From Irpex lacteus (taxonomy: Eukaryota; Basidiomycota; Agaricomycetes; Polyporales; Irpicaceae), in contig MQVO02000001.1 of assembly GCA_001986395.2 (NCBI GenBank), positions 124,001 through 188,000 on the forward strand: DNA of 64,000 nucleotides, in the 5' to 3' direction. Positions within the stretch are counted from its first letter, which is position 1. Each line of letters begins with the position of its first letter. The translations under genes and the position numbers were made by a program. Positions 24,701-35,958 of this stretch are shown piece by piece. The notes under the pieces are model-generated. The model did not search any database and had not been told where the DNA came from. It saw only the letters and a list, made by a program, of their open reading frames with translations.

Positions 24701-25560
24701 ATACACAAGTTGACACATGTCTGGCCAAAACCGTTGAGGTAAGCTCAGCACTTGTTGCGCACTGGTTTTAGGCTAACAGACCACTTTGTTCGGCACTTGA
24801 TAGAAATATCATCGTGAGAAACTGGCTCGTGAACACGACCGGTTTCGTAGATTCGTTCATACCGCTAGATCTGTTACAAGAGCACATGAATCTTTGGATT
24901 AAGGTGCGTACACTACATATGAGCATTGATGTCTGCTTATCGTTTTGTTCGAGTATAGACCATCTACAGCGCCAACGGTAGTAACGCTTCCTGGGATTGG
25001 CTCACAAAGATCTCGCCGTGCGTCGACTTGCTTCGTCAACTTGCAACACATATGAACAACACACTCGGTGAAAAGCTCGGACAAAAACATCACACCCCGG
25101 ACCTAAGCAATGATATCCGTAAGCTACTCGAATCTTTGCGGGACAAGGCGGTCTACGAAATCCACCCTGGTCGAAGTGTGGAGAACGACAACGCCGAAGT
25201 CTCGAATATTGTGACGGCAGGCCTTCAAGCGCTCTCAGGGCCTCTACGCGACTACAATGAGCATTTCGAACAGCTTCGGGAACAATATCGCCAAACGCCA
25301 CTAATCGGCGAAGGTGCGTAATTTGACGGGTTCTGTTTTATTGTGGCACTGACTGCTACCATCGTTCTACAGCTCTGCTTCGTTCACGTCAAACTCATTC
25401 GGCAACTTCCACAACTAGAGCTCCAAGTGTTGACAACGACGATAATGTCAGCAACAGTGACGACGACGGACCATTGTTATGGGATGCCTCGGAATCCGAG
25501 TCCCCTGTCACCATGTTCACACTCGAGAACGACGATGATTTCACTCTTGACGAAGAGTAG
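21788..25560 (+). pseudogene. DUF6589-type protein with an apparent frameshift
   Basis: Large protein of the agaricomycete-expanded DUF6589 group; function unknown. Exon 1 (21788-21825, MQNIPTSLPPSP) joins exon 2 at 21895 (TPRRRGRSQEPPATP). Later exons carry ALYLYATGASRQAISV, acidic low-complexity sequence, KKRKYYDGLLLRLS, DNINWIIKIAEQILGR, QENGTCATIFPLFEAR and VCGDQLSVTNLRSV. The C-terminal block has GRKPIVISSLPPYRTCRDLV, LRCLELVSG, NWLVNTTGFVDSFIPLDLLQ and ANGSNASWDWL; the stop is at 25560. Between SNRAGDDAP and the expected continuation TFANIVTIPGLFHAQ the frame must shift by one base near 24100-24112. No canonical intron spares the PGLFHA motif. Either the gene is broken, or the base is a sequencing error. 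Confidence 0.75.
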
Positions 25561-26007
25561 GGGGTTATGTTTGCAGTCCAGGTAAGCTGTGCAGTCGATA
25601 ATTCCATCGCTTTTACTGATTTGATACCCAACGCTGTCTTTGTCGACTGGTAGCCGGACATTCACTGTCATAAAGTCAGCTTGCCGCCCGATAGGCTCGG
25701 ATTCGCGCCCTCATTTTTTCCCTTACCTCACGAATGTGTACTCCCTACATCCTTAATACATGATGACTTGCTCTTAGGGTGAAATGTGAGTCTTAGTGCG
25801 ATGCGGAAGACCTTTCCATTTCATCTCTGCCGGAAGTTGATAGACTATATGAGGCGCACATAGGTACTGGTCTTGTTTCACGGCATACTTTATATATAAT
25901 TTTTGTAGCTTTGGTGTCTAACTATTGATCTCTATTAAGAAACTTTCTGTCAATACGAAGTCCAAGTGATCTACACGAAGTCGTCGCGTTTACCGCAGTG
26001 GTGAAAG
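25561..26007. other. 3' flank of the DUF6589-type gene inside the element
   Basis: About 450 bp of non-coding sequence, AT-rich around 25880-25960 (TTTATATATAATTTTTG). It presumably holds the 3' UTR and polyadenylation region. No open frame of note. Confidence 0.4.
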
Positions 26008-26173
26008 CGCGATTTTTCTAAGTACAGTTTCACACGGTCCGGCGCTTAGAGGGGGGTCGCGTTTTGCGCACAAGCTATACCAGCCGCTTACGCATCAAGG
26101 AGGTACGACTGATCCGAAAGCGGCTGGGAACGAGCCTACCTAAATCCTAAAAATCCTTACGGGTAGGCATCCA
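26008..26173 (-). repeat. Right terminal and subterminal inverted repeat
   Basis: Contiguous right end of the element: subterminal block 26008-26138 followed by the outer repeat 26140-26173. It includes the GGTCCGGCGCTTAGAGGGG run and ends CCTTACGGGTAGGCATCCA. It shows the undisturbed order of the blocks that the left end has lost. Confidence 0.85.
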
Positions 26174-26637
26174 GTACTTATCCGAAACCACCATCTACGG
26201 TCCCGGTCTCGAGCATGGCATCGCTCGCTAATGTCATAAGTATGGACGTTATAGAGTGTGGGTACTCTCTGCAAACTTCTCTTGGTAAGCTTCAAGTTTT
26301 CGCATGAAATCGTGACCCTGTATAACTTAGTAGATATAAGCAGGCAGATTCAGAAATCATCGTACGCACGCATATCCGCTACTTATAGCTGCCATCGGAC
26401 GATCTTCATTCATACACGCGTGACTGTGGAGAATCTGGAGATAAAATCAAGCGCATATGACTAGGCCCTGAGTCTAATCTAAACGCTATTCAAAGGAGTC
26501 ACAGATATGAGCTACGGTTGCGAACCCCAAGTTCGTTGATATGTCAACTTGAAGCTTGAGTACAAGACTTCAAGATCACCACGAACCACTGGCTTCATCT
26601 TATTCCTCTCCCTCCCTCCGCCAACTTAAGTAGCACG
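26174..26637. promoter_or_regulatory. Upstream region of carboxypeptidase copy 2
   Basis: Its first part (TATCCGAAACCACCATCTAC, 26179-26198) resembles 13852-13866 near copy 1 (TATCTCGAACCACC..CATCTG). The spacer was therefore shared before the element landed. Two blocks at 26429-26445 (GAGAATCTGGAGATAAA) and 26509-26523 (GAGCTACGGTTGCGA) are also upstream of copy 1. Confidence 0.5.
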
Positions 26638-28975
26638 ATGCTGTGGGCGGCCATTGTCGCACTGTCCACAATCTTGCTCGGCGTAAGTGCGATGTCTACG
26701 CAAACTCAACAGCAGTCCTTCTCTAGTAGTGCTACGTCACGGTACGGCGACGAGGCGAATGTTTTCGACTTCTCTGCTTTTGGGTCTTTGGACGCACTCT
26801 CGGAGGAGGAATACACGAGTTTGCGGCATCCGCTTGTACCGGGGTATGGAGTAAGAGTTAAGAAGAGCAGGGAGTTTTGTGATGGGGGCGTCAAGTGAGT
26901 GCAACTTACGTTCTGGGTGGAAATGGTATTGTTGAAAAAGTCATAACGCTTTTGAAATGCGTATACCGGCTACATCGACATCGCGGCTCGACACCTCTTC
27001 TTCTACTTCTTCGAAAGCAGACGCGACTCGAGCACAGACGATGTTATATTCTGGACGAACGGAGGGCCTGGATGCAGTTCATCTGTGGGATTGTTCATGG
27101 AGAACGGTACGTCATCCATAGATTCATGCACATAACCTGTCGCTTGTGTGTACTCACAAGGCGTGATCGTGATAGGACCGTGCAGAGTGACGGGGGCGAA
27201 CGAAACTACGTTCCATCCGTACTCGTGGAACGAAGTAGCCAATGTCTTCTATATCGACCAGCCTATCGGCACTGGGTTCTCGTACGCAGACTTTGGGGAA
27301 TACGTCGTAAGTGCTCGATCCCGACATGTATTGTTTACCGTGTCCTCTAGCGGCGCGAAACTGAAGCTAACTACACTATGAGATAGAGCACGACAGAGGA
27401 AGCGGCACGCGATATTGGGGCGTTCATGCTCCTGTTCTTCGAGCACTTCACCTCGTTCAAAGGGAGAGCGTTCCATATGGCGGGCGAATCATACGGTGTA
27501 AGTTCCCTCATACTGATATCCTCGACCTCAAGTTTACAAGACATGGATGATGACGTACATGTAGGGTCGGGCAGTACCGACATACGCGGCGTACATCGTC
27601 GACCAGAACAAACGGCTCGCTGAGGTAGGCACGACACCTATCAATTTGAAGTCAATCATCCTGGGTAAGTACCAGATGCATTATAGTCTCTGAGTCTGAT
27701 GATGATGGGGATTGAATGCTAATGGACTGGCTTCGCAGCGAATGGATGTAGCGACTGGTCCACGATGCTGCCCTCGTTTTATAATGTTGCGTGTGAGCAT
27801 CATTCCGCTCCGCCTGTCATAGACATCAGGTACGTTGGCTTCTTCATAGATCCTTAAAAATATGCATTGAATGTATTGAAAATTTCTCCAGCACCTGTGT
27901 ATCTCTCAAACGTATGGTGGGTGCTATGCATCTATATGTGGTGCCAAATCACTCTTCACTCACAACGATCGTTCTGGCATGGTCCAGCTTCCTCGTTGCA
28001 AGACATGGTTGCAAGAAGCGTGCTATGATACCACGGACCCGATCAATTGTAAGGCTGCATACGACTTTTGCTCACAGTTAGCATATGCATATGATGCGAC
28101 GAGTGAGTAACCGTATCACTAGTCCTACTGCACGTCCTGAAAGAGGTACACAGAGTATAACCCGTATGATATCACCAAGGAATGGTAAGACCCATTCCAT
28201 GTCTCTATGTGTGTGGTAGCACTCACTAAAACCCGTTATCGATAGCGAAGGAGACTACGAAGACACTCTTTGCTACCCCGCAACAAAGTATGTCTTCATA
28301 TCATCTCTCTTCCCTCCACACCCCAAGTATTAAGGACTGTCATTGTCACAGAAACATCTCCTTGTACCTCTCCCAACCCTCCATTCAACAAAAACTCGGC
28401 GTAGACCAATACCCCGGCAAACCAGAATCATTCGCAGGATGCAACATGGACGTTTCCAACCGTTTTGGAGCTGTGTTGGATAACATGTTCCCTACGGTGA
28501 TATACATCGAACAGTTACTCGAACGAGACGTCAAGGTGCTAGTTTATGTGGGAGACGTAGATTGGATATGCAACTGGGTGAGTATAATCCCTTCCGAATC
28601 ACATCCTCCTCTTGTGTACAACGAGTGAATACTCGATACTCATACTGGGCTTGTAGATCGGCAACGAACGCATGACTCTCAAGTTATCGTGGCACGGACA
28701 GGAAGAATTCGCCTCGCAGCCTCTTCGTGGTTGGAACGTCACGTCTGACTCGGGCGACCTCAAGACGTACGAGGCAGGTCTGACACGTAGTGTCGGTCCT
28801 CTCACGTATGCTACTGTACATGGTGGTGGTCACATGGTCTGTTTGCTCTATTTTTTATCATTTGGGTCGGAGGCATGAACGCTGACTTTGTTCGAACACC
28901 CACCAGACACCATACGACCGACCTCTCGAAAGTTTGGAGCTGATCAAGCGTTGGCTTGCCGACGAGGACTTGTAG
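26638..28975 (+). CDS. Secreted serine carboxypeptidase S10, copy 2
   Basis: Paralogue closest to copy 1, with the same exon plan (about 13 exons, about 515 residues). Signal peptide [19 protein letters not shown]. Landmarks: [71 protein letters not shown] with the nucleophile Ser, [33 protein letters not shown] with the catalytic Asp, TVHGGGHM with the catalytic His, and the last exon [22 protein letters not shown]. The two cysteines matching CPY Cys56 and Cys298 are present (GGPGCSS and FAGCNMD). Intact as far as I can assemble it. It is convergent with copy 3, only 159 bp apart. Confidence 0.9.
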
Positions 28976-29031
28976 TCTGGACAAAAAAAGGTTCGATGTG
29001 GCTGTAGATCCAGGATGAAGTTTATTAAAAC

Positions 29032-29052
29032 ACGCATGTACTGTACATGCGT
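29032..29052. repeat. Palindrome between convergent copies 2 and 3
   Basis: ACGCATGTAC-T-GTACATGCGT: perfect 10-bp arms around one base, in the 159 bp between two convergent stop codons (28975 and 29135). It could mark transcript ends or form a hairpin. It may equally be a relic of the inverted duplication. Confidence 0.6.
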
Positions 29053-29134
29053 CGAGATCACCTCACGAAAACAAAACTGCATTGAAGATTCTTCGACCTT
29101 CTTACCAGCATACATACTGACATTCAACATAACC

Positions 29135-31337
29135 TTACAGCTCCACTCCAGAAAGCCATCGCTTCAACATCTCGAGACTCTCCACAGGCCGGTCGTACGC
29201 AGCCTATGAACGAAATCAGTCGGCATCTTCCGCCTAAGCCTGCACTGCACCCACCATGTGTCCACCGCCGTGTATTGTGGCGAATGTCAGAGGCCCTGCG
29301 CTTCGCGTAAGGCCAGCTTCGTAAGTGCTATCATCCGAATCGCACGTGACGTTCCATCCTCTCAGCGGTTTCGATGCAAATTCTTCTTGTCCATACCACT
29401 CCAGTTTCAGCGTCATACGTTCGTTCCCGACCTATTCGACCATCCACAGAGAAACATGCATCATCAGCCGTTACACAATTCAAGTAATAGGAAGCTGGAT
29501 GCTGACCCAGTTGCATGCAAAGTCGACATCCCCAGCATACACAAGCACTCTCATGTCCCGCTCGAGGAGTTGCTCGATATAGTACCACGTAGGGAATGCA
29601 TGGTTCAGATGCGCACTGAATCGCGCGAGCATGTCTTCATTGCATTCTGTGACATTATGTGGCTTGCCGGGGTATTGGTCGACGCCTAGTTCCTGTTGGA
29701 CGGAGGGTTGAGAGAGATAGGTGGAGATGTTTCTATGCATCTGGCGAGTCAATGGAAGTGAAAAACTTGGGATGAGGAGAGTGCGTACTGGGTTTCGGGG
29801 TAACACATGTTCCGTAGGTAGTCTTTATCGCTTTGTGGATGGTTACCTTAGCTAACTACTGAAGTGCGTGCAGAATGAGTCTTACCATTTCTTCGTAATA
29901 TCGAATAGATTGCGGTCTACAACCAGGATCACAGGTTAGTGTAGTATATGTGCTGGGGCGCGGTAGAGCAGACCTGTTTTCTGGTACGCCCGAGCTAACT
30001 GCCAACAGAAGTCGTAAGCGGCCTGGCAGTCAATCGCATCCAACACGTCGTAGCACGCCTCCTTCAGCCACTTCTCACACCGAGGGAGCTGTATTGGTAG
30101 ATGTCAGCAGTCGCTTCCATGAACAGGCAATAATCGTCAAGACTCACCATACGCTTCAAAGAAACACACGTGCTATATAACAATTGACTGGTTCAGAATT
30201 AACCACTTTCGCAGTTAGAAGAACACGTACGTGATGTCGTTTACTGGAGGGATGGACTGATGTTTGCATTGCATGTCGTAGAGTGAAGGTATCATCTCCG
30301 ACCAGTCGCTACATCCATTCCCTAGTCATCAGAGCTTAGAATTACCTGTAATGTAGGAGATAACACGAGAAGACGTACCCAACATGACGGACTTTAGGTC
30401 AATTGGAGTAGCACCGGCCTCCACAAGCCTTTTGTTCTGGTCGATGATGTATGAGGCGTACGCAGGTACTGCTCGAACCTGGAAAGCGTTCTAGCTCGAA
30501 AATTATACTCGTGAAGCGAGAGAAGCTCACGCCATACGACTCTCCCACCATATGGAAAGCTCTTCCTTCGAATGTGACAAAGTGCGAGAAAAACATGAAG
30601 ACGAACGCGCCGATGTCGCGTGCGGCTTCTTCTGTCGTGCTCTATGCGTAGAGTATGTATGAGGATAAGTGGATAGCGAGAGGGTGGACACAATACGCAC
30701 GACGTATTCTCCGAAGTCAGCATAGGAAAATCCAGCTCCAATGGGCTGGTCGATGTAGAAGACATTGGCAACCTCATTCCATGAATGCGGGTGGAACGTT
30801 GTCTCATTCGCTCCTGTAATCCTACAAGGTCCTATAGTACACTATCAGAGCATTCGGTCATACAAGCCTGAGAATGATACGCACCGCTCTCCATGAACAG
30901 CCCCATGATGACGCTACACCCTGATCCTCCGTTCGTCCAAAATATCACATCATCCTTCTTAGGATCCCGTCTGCTCTCGAAGAAATAAAAGAACAGGTGC
31001 CTGGTAGCAATGTCGATGTAGCCTGTGTATACGCTTCAATCCATCGCCCAAAGTTAGCTGTTCAACAGTTTCCAAGCACACTACCAGACACTCACTTGAC
31101 AGTCCCATCACAGAACTCCTTGCTCTTCTTCACTCTCATCCCATAATCTGGTACCAATGGGTGCCTCAGTGTCGTGAATTCCTCCGAGGAGAGCGTGTCC
31201 AGAGATCCCAAGGGCGTGAAGTCAAAGGTGCTGTCCAGTCCTGTGCTGTAACCAGTGGAGAAAGCATCCTGCAGCGTCGCACTTACGCGCACAGCTGCGA
31301 TGAAGCAGGCAGCGTAGATGGGTGCCCACAGCCGCAT
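29135..31337 (-). CDS. Secreted serine carboxypeptidase S10, copy 3
   Basis: Third paralogue of the copy 1/2 group, in inverted orientation. Signal peptide [20 protein letters not shown]; then [66 protein letters not shown] with the nucleophile, [12 protein letters not shown] with the catalytic Asp, TIHGGGHM with the catalytic His, and the last exon [22 protein letters not shown]. The triad is intact. Unlike the other copies, the oxyanion-hole segment reads [11 protein letters not shown] instead of NGGPGCSSS: Pro to Ser, and the second Ser to Val. No stop or frameshift is visible. It may be active with altered kinetics, or drifting. Confidence 0.87.
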
Positions 31338-31767
31338 GACGGAGGCTCACGACGGTGGTGGTTGACGAGGTGAATGCCGCCTTGTGGTCTGCCTGCTGTT
31401 CAACATGGCTCCAATGTGTACGAGCAGGATTGGTGCCTAGATAACTCCTCTATCAGCCCTGCCCGCAGCACTCACGCACGCGATATGTCTCGTCGACTGA
31501 CGGAGGGTGTCGGAATGTCGGTGATGTGTATATACTTGCATGATAGTTCTGTTCAAGGTTGTCTTCGAAGTTCAAACCGACTCTAACACAATTGATGCGT
31601 AGTTGGGCCAAATATAGGAATTGGCGGCCCGACTTCCTCAGCCTGACTCGCTCTGCGCATTCAACTTAATGCCAGCCACCAATATTAACAGTAAGTAATG
31701 AAAGACTCTATTCACTATATCGCTGGAAAGTAACATGGCATTATACACACTCTCCCTATGTTCTAGA

Positions 31768-33954
31768 CTAGATGTCCTCGGCCGCAAGCCACCTTCCAAC
31801 CAGCTCAAGAGCCTCTTTCGGTTTGTCGTGCGGCACCTAATGCAACGGAGCCATCATCGCTTCAATCCCTTCCAAAATACAAAATGACCAAAACGTACCA
31901 TATGCCCTGCACCGTCGACGGTCACAAACGTCAGCTTCCCCGCACTACGCGTCAATCCTGCGACCTCTCCATCAACCGTCCACTGCTTGGACGGTGAAGC
32001 TCTGAACGCGTCTGAGCCAGTCCACTCGAGATTCAGGAGCATGTTCTGGTTACCGATCTGCAAATAGATGCAGGAATATATGGATTTATACGCCCGTGAG
32101 TTTAATGGAGAAATGAAACAAACATACCCAGTTGCATATCCAATCATTCGCCCCAGCATAGACTAAAGCACGAATCCCACGCTCAAGAAGAGCAGCGATA
32201 TAATACGGCGATGGGAAGACGGAATCCAGGTTCTGGTTAAACCGCGCGTTGACATCATCGCTCCACCCAGAGAAATTGCGGCTTGAGAAGTAGTCAGCGT
32301 CGACTCCGAGGGTCCTTTGAATGTGAGGTTTGTTGAGGAAAGAGATTATGTCTTTGACGATGGGGTAACAAAGGGTTTCGGATATGAGGCCATCACTGTA
32401 GCAAGGCGAGGTGAGATAATGCGTGTAGCTTTTCACGTGGAACGTACCATGGTTTACTGATATCGTAAGGATTCACGTCTGGGGCAAGTTTAGTGAGCGA
32501 TATATAGCATTTAGTGAGGTAGCGAGTGTAGGAGCTTACCAGTGGTGAAGAACGGAGCCTGGACGGTTGTGACACAGAAATTTAGCGCAGCCTTACAGCT
32601 AATGCTGTCGGTCGTGTCATAGCATGATTCTTTGAGCCACTTCTGGCATCGCGGGAGCTGCAAGTTTGCTCGTGAATGAAGGGACTGGTAGCGGCCAGCA
32701 CTATCGACGTACTGCACGTTTAATGGAGACACACGTACTGGAGTCACCATATTTTTAGCAGCATGAGACATGAGAACGAAATTGTGGTACCACACTCACT
32801 TGATGTCCAGAACCGGCGGGACAATGCCAGCCTTGCATTCCATGTCGTAGTACGATGGTATCATGGTGAGATGATCAGAGCAGCCATTGGCTGTTGCAAT
32901 AGACATGGATCAAGATTCTGAGTGAAACAAGGTAAAACCGCATGTATACACATGTACGTACCAATCATGATGGAAGTCAGATTGATTGGTGTAGCACCTG
33001 CCGCGATGAGTTTCGCGTTTTGGTCGTATACATACGAAGCGTAGGCAGGGATGTATCGTCCCTACAGGATCAGTTAGCCGCAGATACAACTGATACGTGG
33101 AAAGCGACTGCTTACACCGTAGGATTCACCGGCCATGTGGAATGCACGTCCCTTGAACTTGGTGAAGTGTTCAAAGAAAATGGCGACAAATGCTGCAACG
33201 TCTTTCGCGGCTTCTTCAGTCGTACCCTGCACAACATTAGATACGCATGGGATACATAATGAACATCCTTCAATGCTATTTACTTACGACGTATTCTTCG
33301 TGGTCCGCGTAGGAGAACCCCACACCGACGGGTTGATCGAGAAAGAAGATGTTCGCATTTTTGTTCCATGAATAATGATTGAACGTGTAATTATCCGGGC
33401 TCGTCACACTGCATGGGCCTGTACATTGTGATGATTTTTGAGAAATCTGGATGATATTTACGCTGATAACTTTACATACCAAGTTCCATGAGCATGCCCA
33501 GAGAGGACGAACCTCCTGGGCCGCCATTTGTCCAGAAGATCACGTCGTCCCTATCCGGGTCATGTCTGCTCTCAAAGAAGTAGAAGAATAGGTGACGCGC
33601 TTCTACGTCGATATAACCGGTGTATGACCTGAATCATATGTTCGTCAGTTCTAAACTCTGAAATGTGTCATTCTAGACTCACTTGACCGTTCCGTCACAA
33701 AATCCCGACTCCTTGATACGTACTCCATATTTCGGAAATAGCGGATGTCGCAACGTCGAAAACTCCGTTTTGGCTACTGTATGAAGATCTCCAAGGGGCA
33801 CAAACAGCCCTTCACTAGCTTCACTGTGGCCTGGACTCTGAGATGCCCGAAATGACTGTTGCACATGCGAACCGCTTGCCCCGACGTGGTTGAATACGTT
33901 CGTACAAGTAGAAAGAGTCAGCAGAGCCAACAGCCCGCCTGTTATAGAGAACAT
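31768..33954 (-). CDS. Secreted serine carboxypeptidase S10, copy 4
   Basis: Member of the second sub-group (with copy 5), recognised by [15 protein letters not shown] against [14 protein letters not shown] in copies 1-3. N-terminus MFSITGGLLALLTLSTCTNV is signal-peptide-like. Landmarks: [98 protein letters not shown] with the catalytic Asp, TVDGAGHM with the catalytic His, and VPHDKPKEALELVGRWLAAEDI. The Cys of GGPGCSS is Gly here, and its expected disulfide partner (C in xxCNxD of the paralogues) is Trp (FSGWSDDV). Both halves of that bridge are therefore missing together. Confidence 0.87.
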
Positions 33955-35958
33955 GGCAGTCGCAGGTCAAAGGGTGGCCCACCATATGGTTTCAATAATC
34001 AGGAACACTGAGTACCAATGTTTCGCGACTTTGCAACATTCACATACCATTATTGCAATGAGCGGTTGACTTGGGTGGAGTTCAGGTCTGTGAGTAGAGG
34101 TGGAGCATTGACTGATAGTAACATTCATAACAGTGAGTACTTGAAGGTCGTCGTTTCTAGCTGTCCGACTTGGACAAGCTATGTATCGAAGTCTCAGTCG
34201 AAGGACACTTATGATGGGCGCTAACTGTTCGCCGCGCCACAATATTTGGCGCCTATGAGTTGAAGTGACGCTACTTGCTTTCTTCAGTAAACTATCGTGA
34301 GGTCGTCCAATTCGTAAGCTGAATAATATGTTATATGTACATGATGTCCTGAAGCTGACTCTATTGAGAATGCAGCATGTTTTCTTCATGATCTCTCAAT
34401 CTCGTTACTTTATAATCCACTATCGCTGCGTTCGCAGCTAGACCCGCTACCAATGTTCTGTCCAGTGAAGGCTCTGCGACGTAATGCATAATGAGCAGTG
34501 AGCACAACCACCCGACGGCGCACATCGCTGCAGGCCTTCGCGCCTCCGGCGCTCCGGCCAGCAGCTTTGTGCGCAGGATCCTCGGTATGTCATTTATGCT
34601 TACTATAGTCACGTGCGGCACGTGCGACACACAACTGTGCACACAACTCAACCCCAGACCCAAAGACTTGTTTTTAGGCGGCTGTCGCCTTGCACCGATT
34701 TCCTCGACTTGGTACAACTTGAAGCTTACAGTAAGCACTCTCAAGCCTCCCGCCCAGTACCCGTAATGTGTGAGGTCGCGATAATTTTCCAATACCAGGG
34801 AACCACTGGCAGCTGGAGGCACTAAGGGTCCGGGTGAGTGAGGCAGCGGCAAGACCAACCCGTGTGAGGTGACAAAGATGGTTCGAATATAAGTATAGAG
34901 ACAACTTGAATATGGTACATTGTTCGGACATATACAATGTTCATAGATCAATTGGTATATGTGTTTCCAGCTACCTCGAATGTTATGCGTAGTACACTGT
35001 GACATGCCTCCCGCGGCTCATCTCCGTAACGACGGAGCTTCCTGTACTCAGATTCCCTACACATCTCTCATAAGTAACCAGCCCTAAAGTACTAACCTAT
35101 CGGCCTCGCAACGGGCAAAAGACTTGTTAAGTCCGAAACTTGAAGGCATCATTTCCATGAGCGGCGAGGTTGCAGATGCGCAGACCGCTGCTAGATACGT
35201 TGCGCTGAGCAGCACAGTCCGAAGCAGTGAGTGTTGTTGAGCAGGAGGGAAGATAGAGGCAATTGATGATATCCGGGACAGACTTCTTTGTGGCGGAGGT
35301 GGACAAATGGTTCATCTCCTGCTGTGTTTCGGGATGACAGAGCATAGCTCAGATTACTGGCAACTGACACAAAGCATGTGACTGGATGGCGTCCTGTAAC
35401 GCGCTAATCGTCAACGACCACCCGTCAAAAGTGTTGGCACCCGCTAAATTGGTGCGCGACCGCTTGTCGAAGTTTCCTGTTCGTGCATTCAAAGGCGCAG
35501 TGCATGTCGTTGTCGTCGTTCGCCTCGTCTATTTTATTTTGTGTGCATGGTCTTCGGAAAAGATTGTATACAATCCTTCTAAGCTGGCGCCACGATATTG
35601 AAAGCTGCGTAGGCAAATATGAGCTCAGAGACCGTCGCGAGCCTCACATAATGCGCTATGTCGGACTTACAATATAACGGATAACTACTATGCGCGTTAC
35701 GGGAAGTCATCCACTGGGCGTGCACGGCGACGGAGGGACGAAGCCTTCGAAACTGCACCATCTCTGCATGCCAGAAGATCATGAGAGAAGTGTTGGTCTT
35801 GACTGGCTACGGCGGTCTGTTGTTAAGAGGGAATGGACGAGCTGATAAAGGAGAGTACTAGCACTTATGTCGTCGTCGCCATTGCGCTTGACCACTTCCG
35901 GCGCATGTGCAGCGACTATGATCCACTTCAATATTCCCGGGCCCTCGGGTACACGTAG
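33955..35958. other. 2 kb after copy 4 with no supportable gene
   Basis: The longest frame is 34361-35005 (minus, 214 residues). It has no recognisable domain and looks like chance coding. A short plus-strand frame at 34491 (start MSSEHNHPTAHIAAGLRAS) faintly recalls conidiation-6-type repeats, but stops matching after the first line. The copy 4 promoter lies in the first few hundred bases. Confidence 0.35.

Larger units (their letters stand above)
16980..26173. mobile_element. TIR-bounded DNA element carrying a RecQ-like helicase and a DUF6589-type protein
   Basis: The left end (16980-17014) starts TGGATGCCTACCCGTAAG, then CCTTTTAGGATTTAG. The right end (26140-26173), read as reverse complement, starts with the same 18 bases, then GATTTTTAGGATTTAG. 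Further in, 18737-18804 and the reverse complement of 26008-26075 match at about 60 of 68 bases, and weaker similarity links them outward (TAGACTCG at 18646 with TAGGCTCG at 26131-26138 reversed). Between the ends lie two genes divergent from a 193 bp gap: helicase (-) and DUF6589-type (+). The left terminus is interrupted by a 1.6 kb insertion. No clean target-site duplication is visible: the flanks are ..GTGACTAAG and GTACTTATC... I do not know a described superfamily with this gene pair. Confidence 0.75.

Noticed and set aside
16970..26185. Target-site duplication of the element
   Set aside because: Flanks GTGACTAAG and GTACTTATC share only a few bases; I cannot call a duplication.
34491..34590. 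Possible conidiation-6-like start (HNHPTAHIAAGLRAS)
   Set aside because: The match ends after about 15 residues and the repeat motif is not continued.
34361..35005. A 214-residue minus-strand frame after copy 4
   Set aside because: No motif, poor fungal codon flavour, and no join to neighbours; it looks like a chance open frame.
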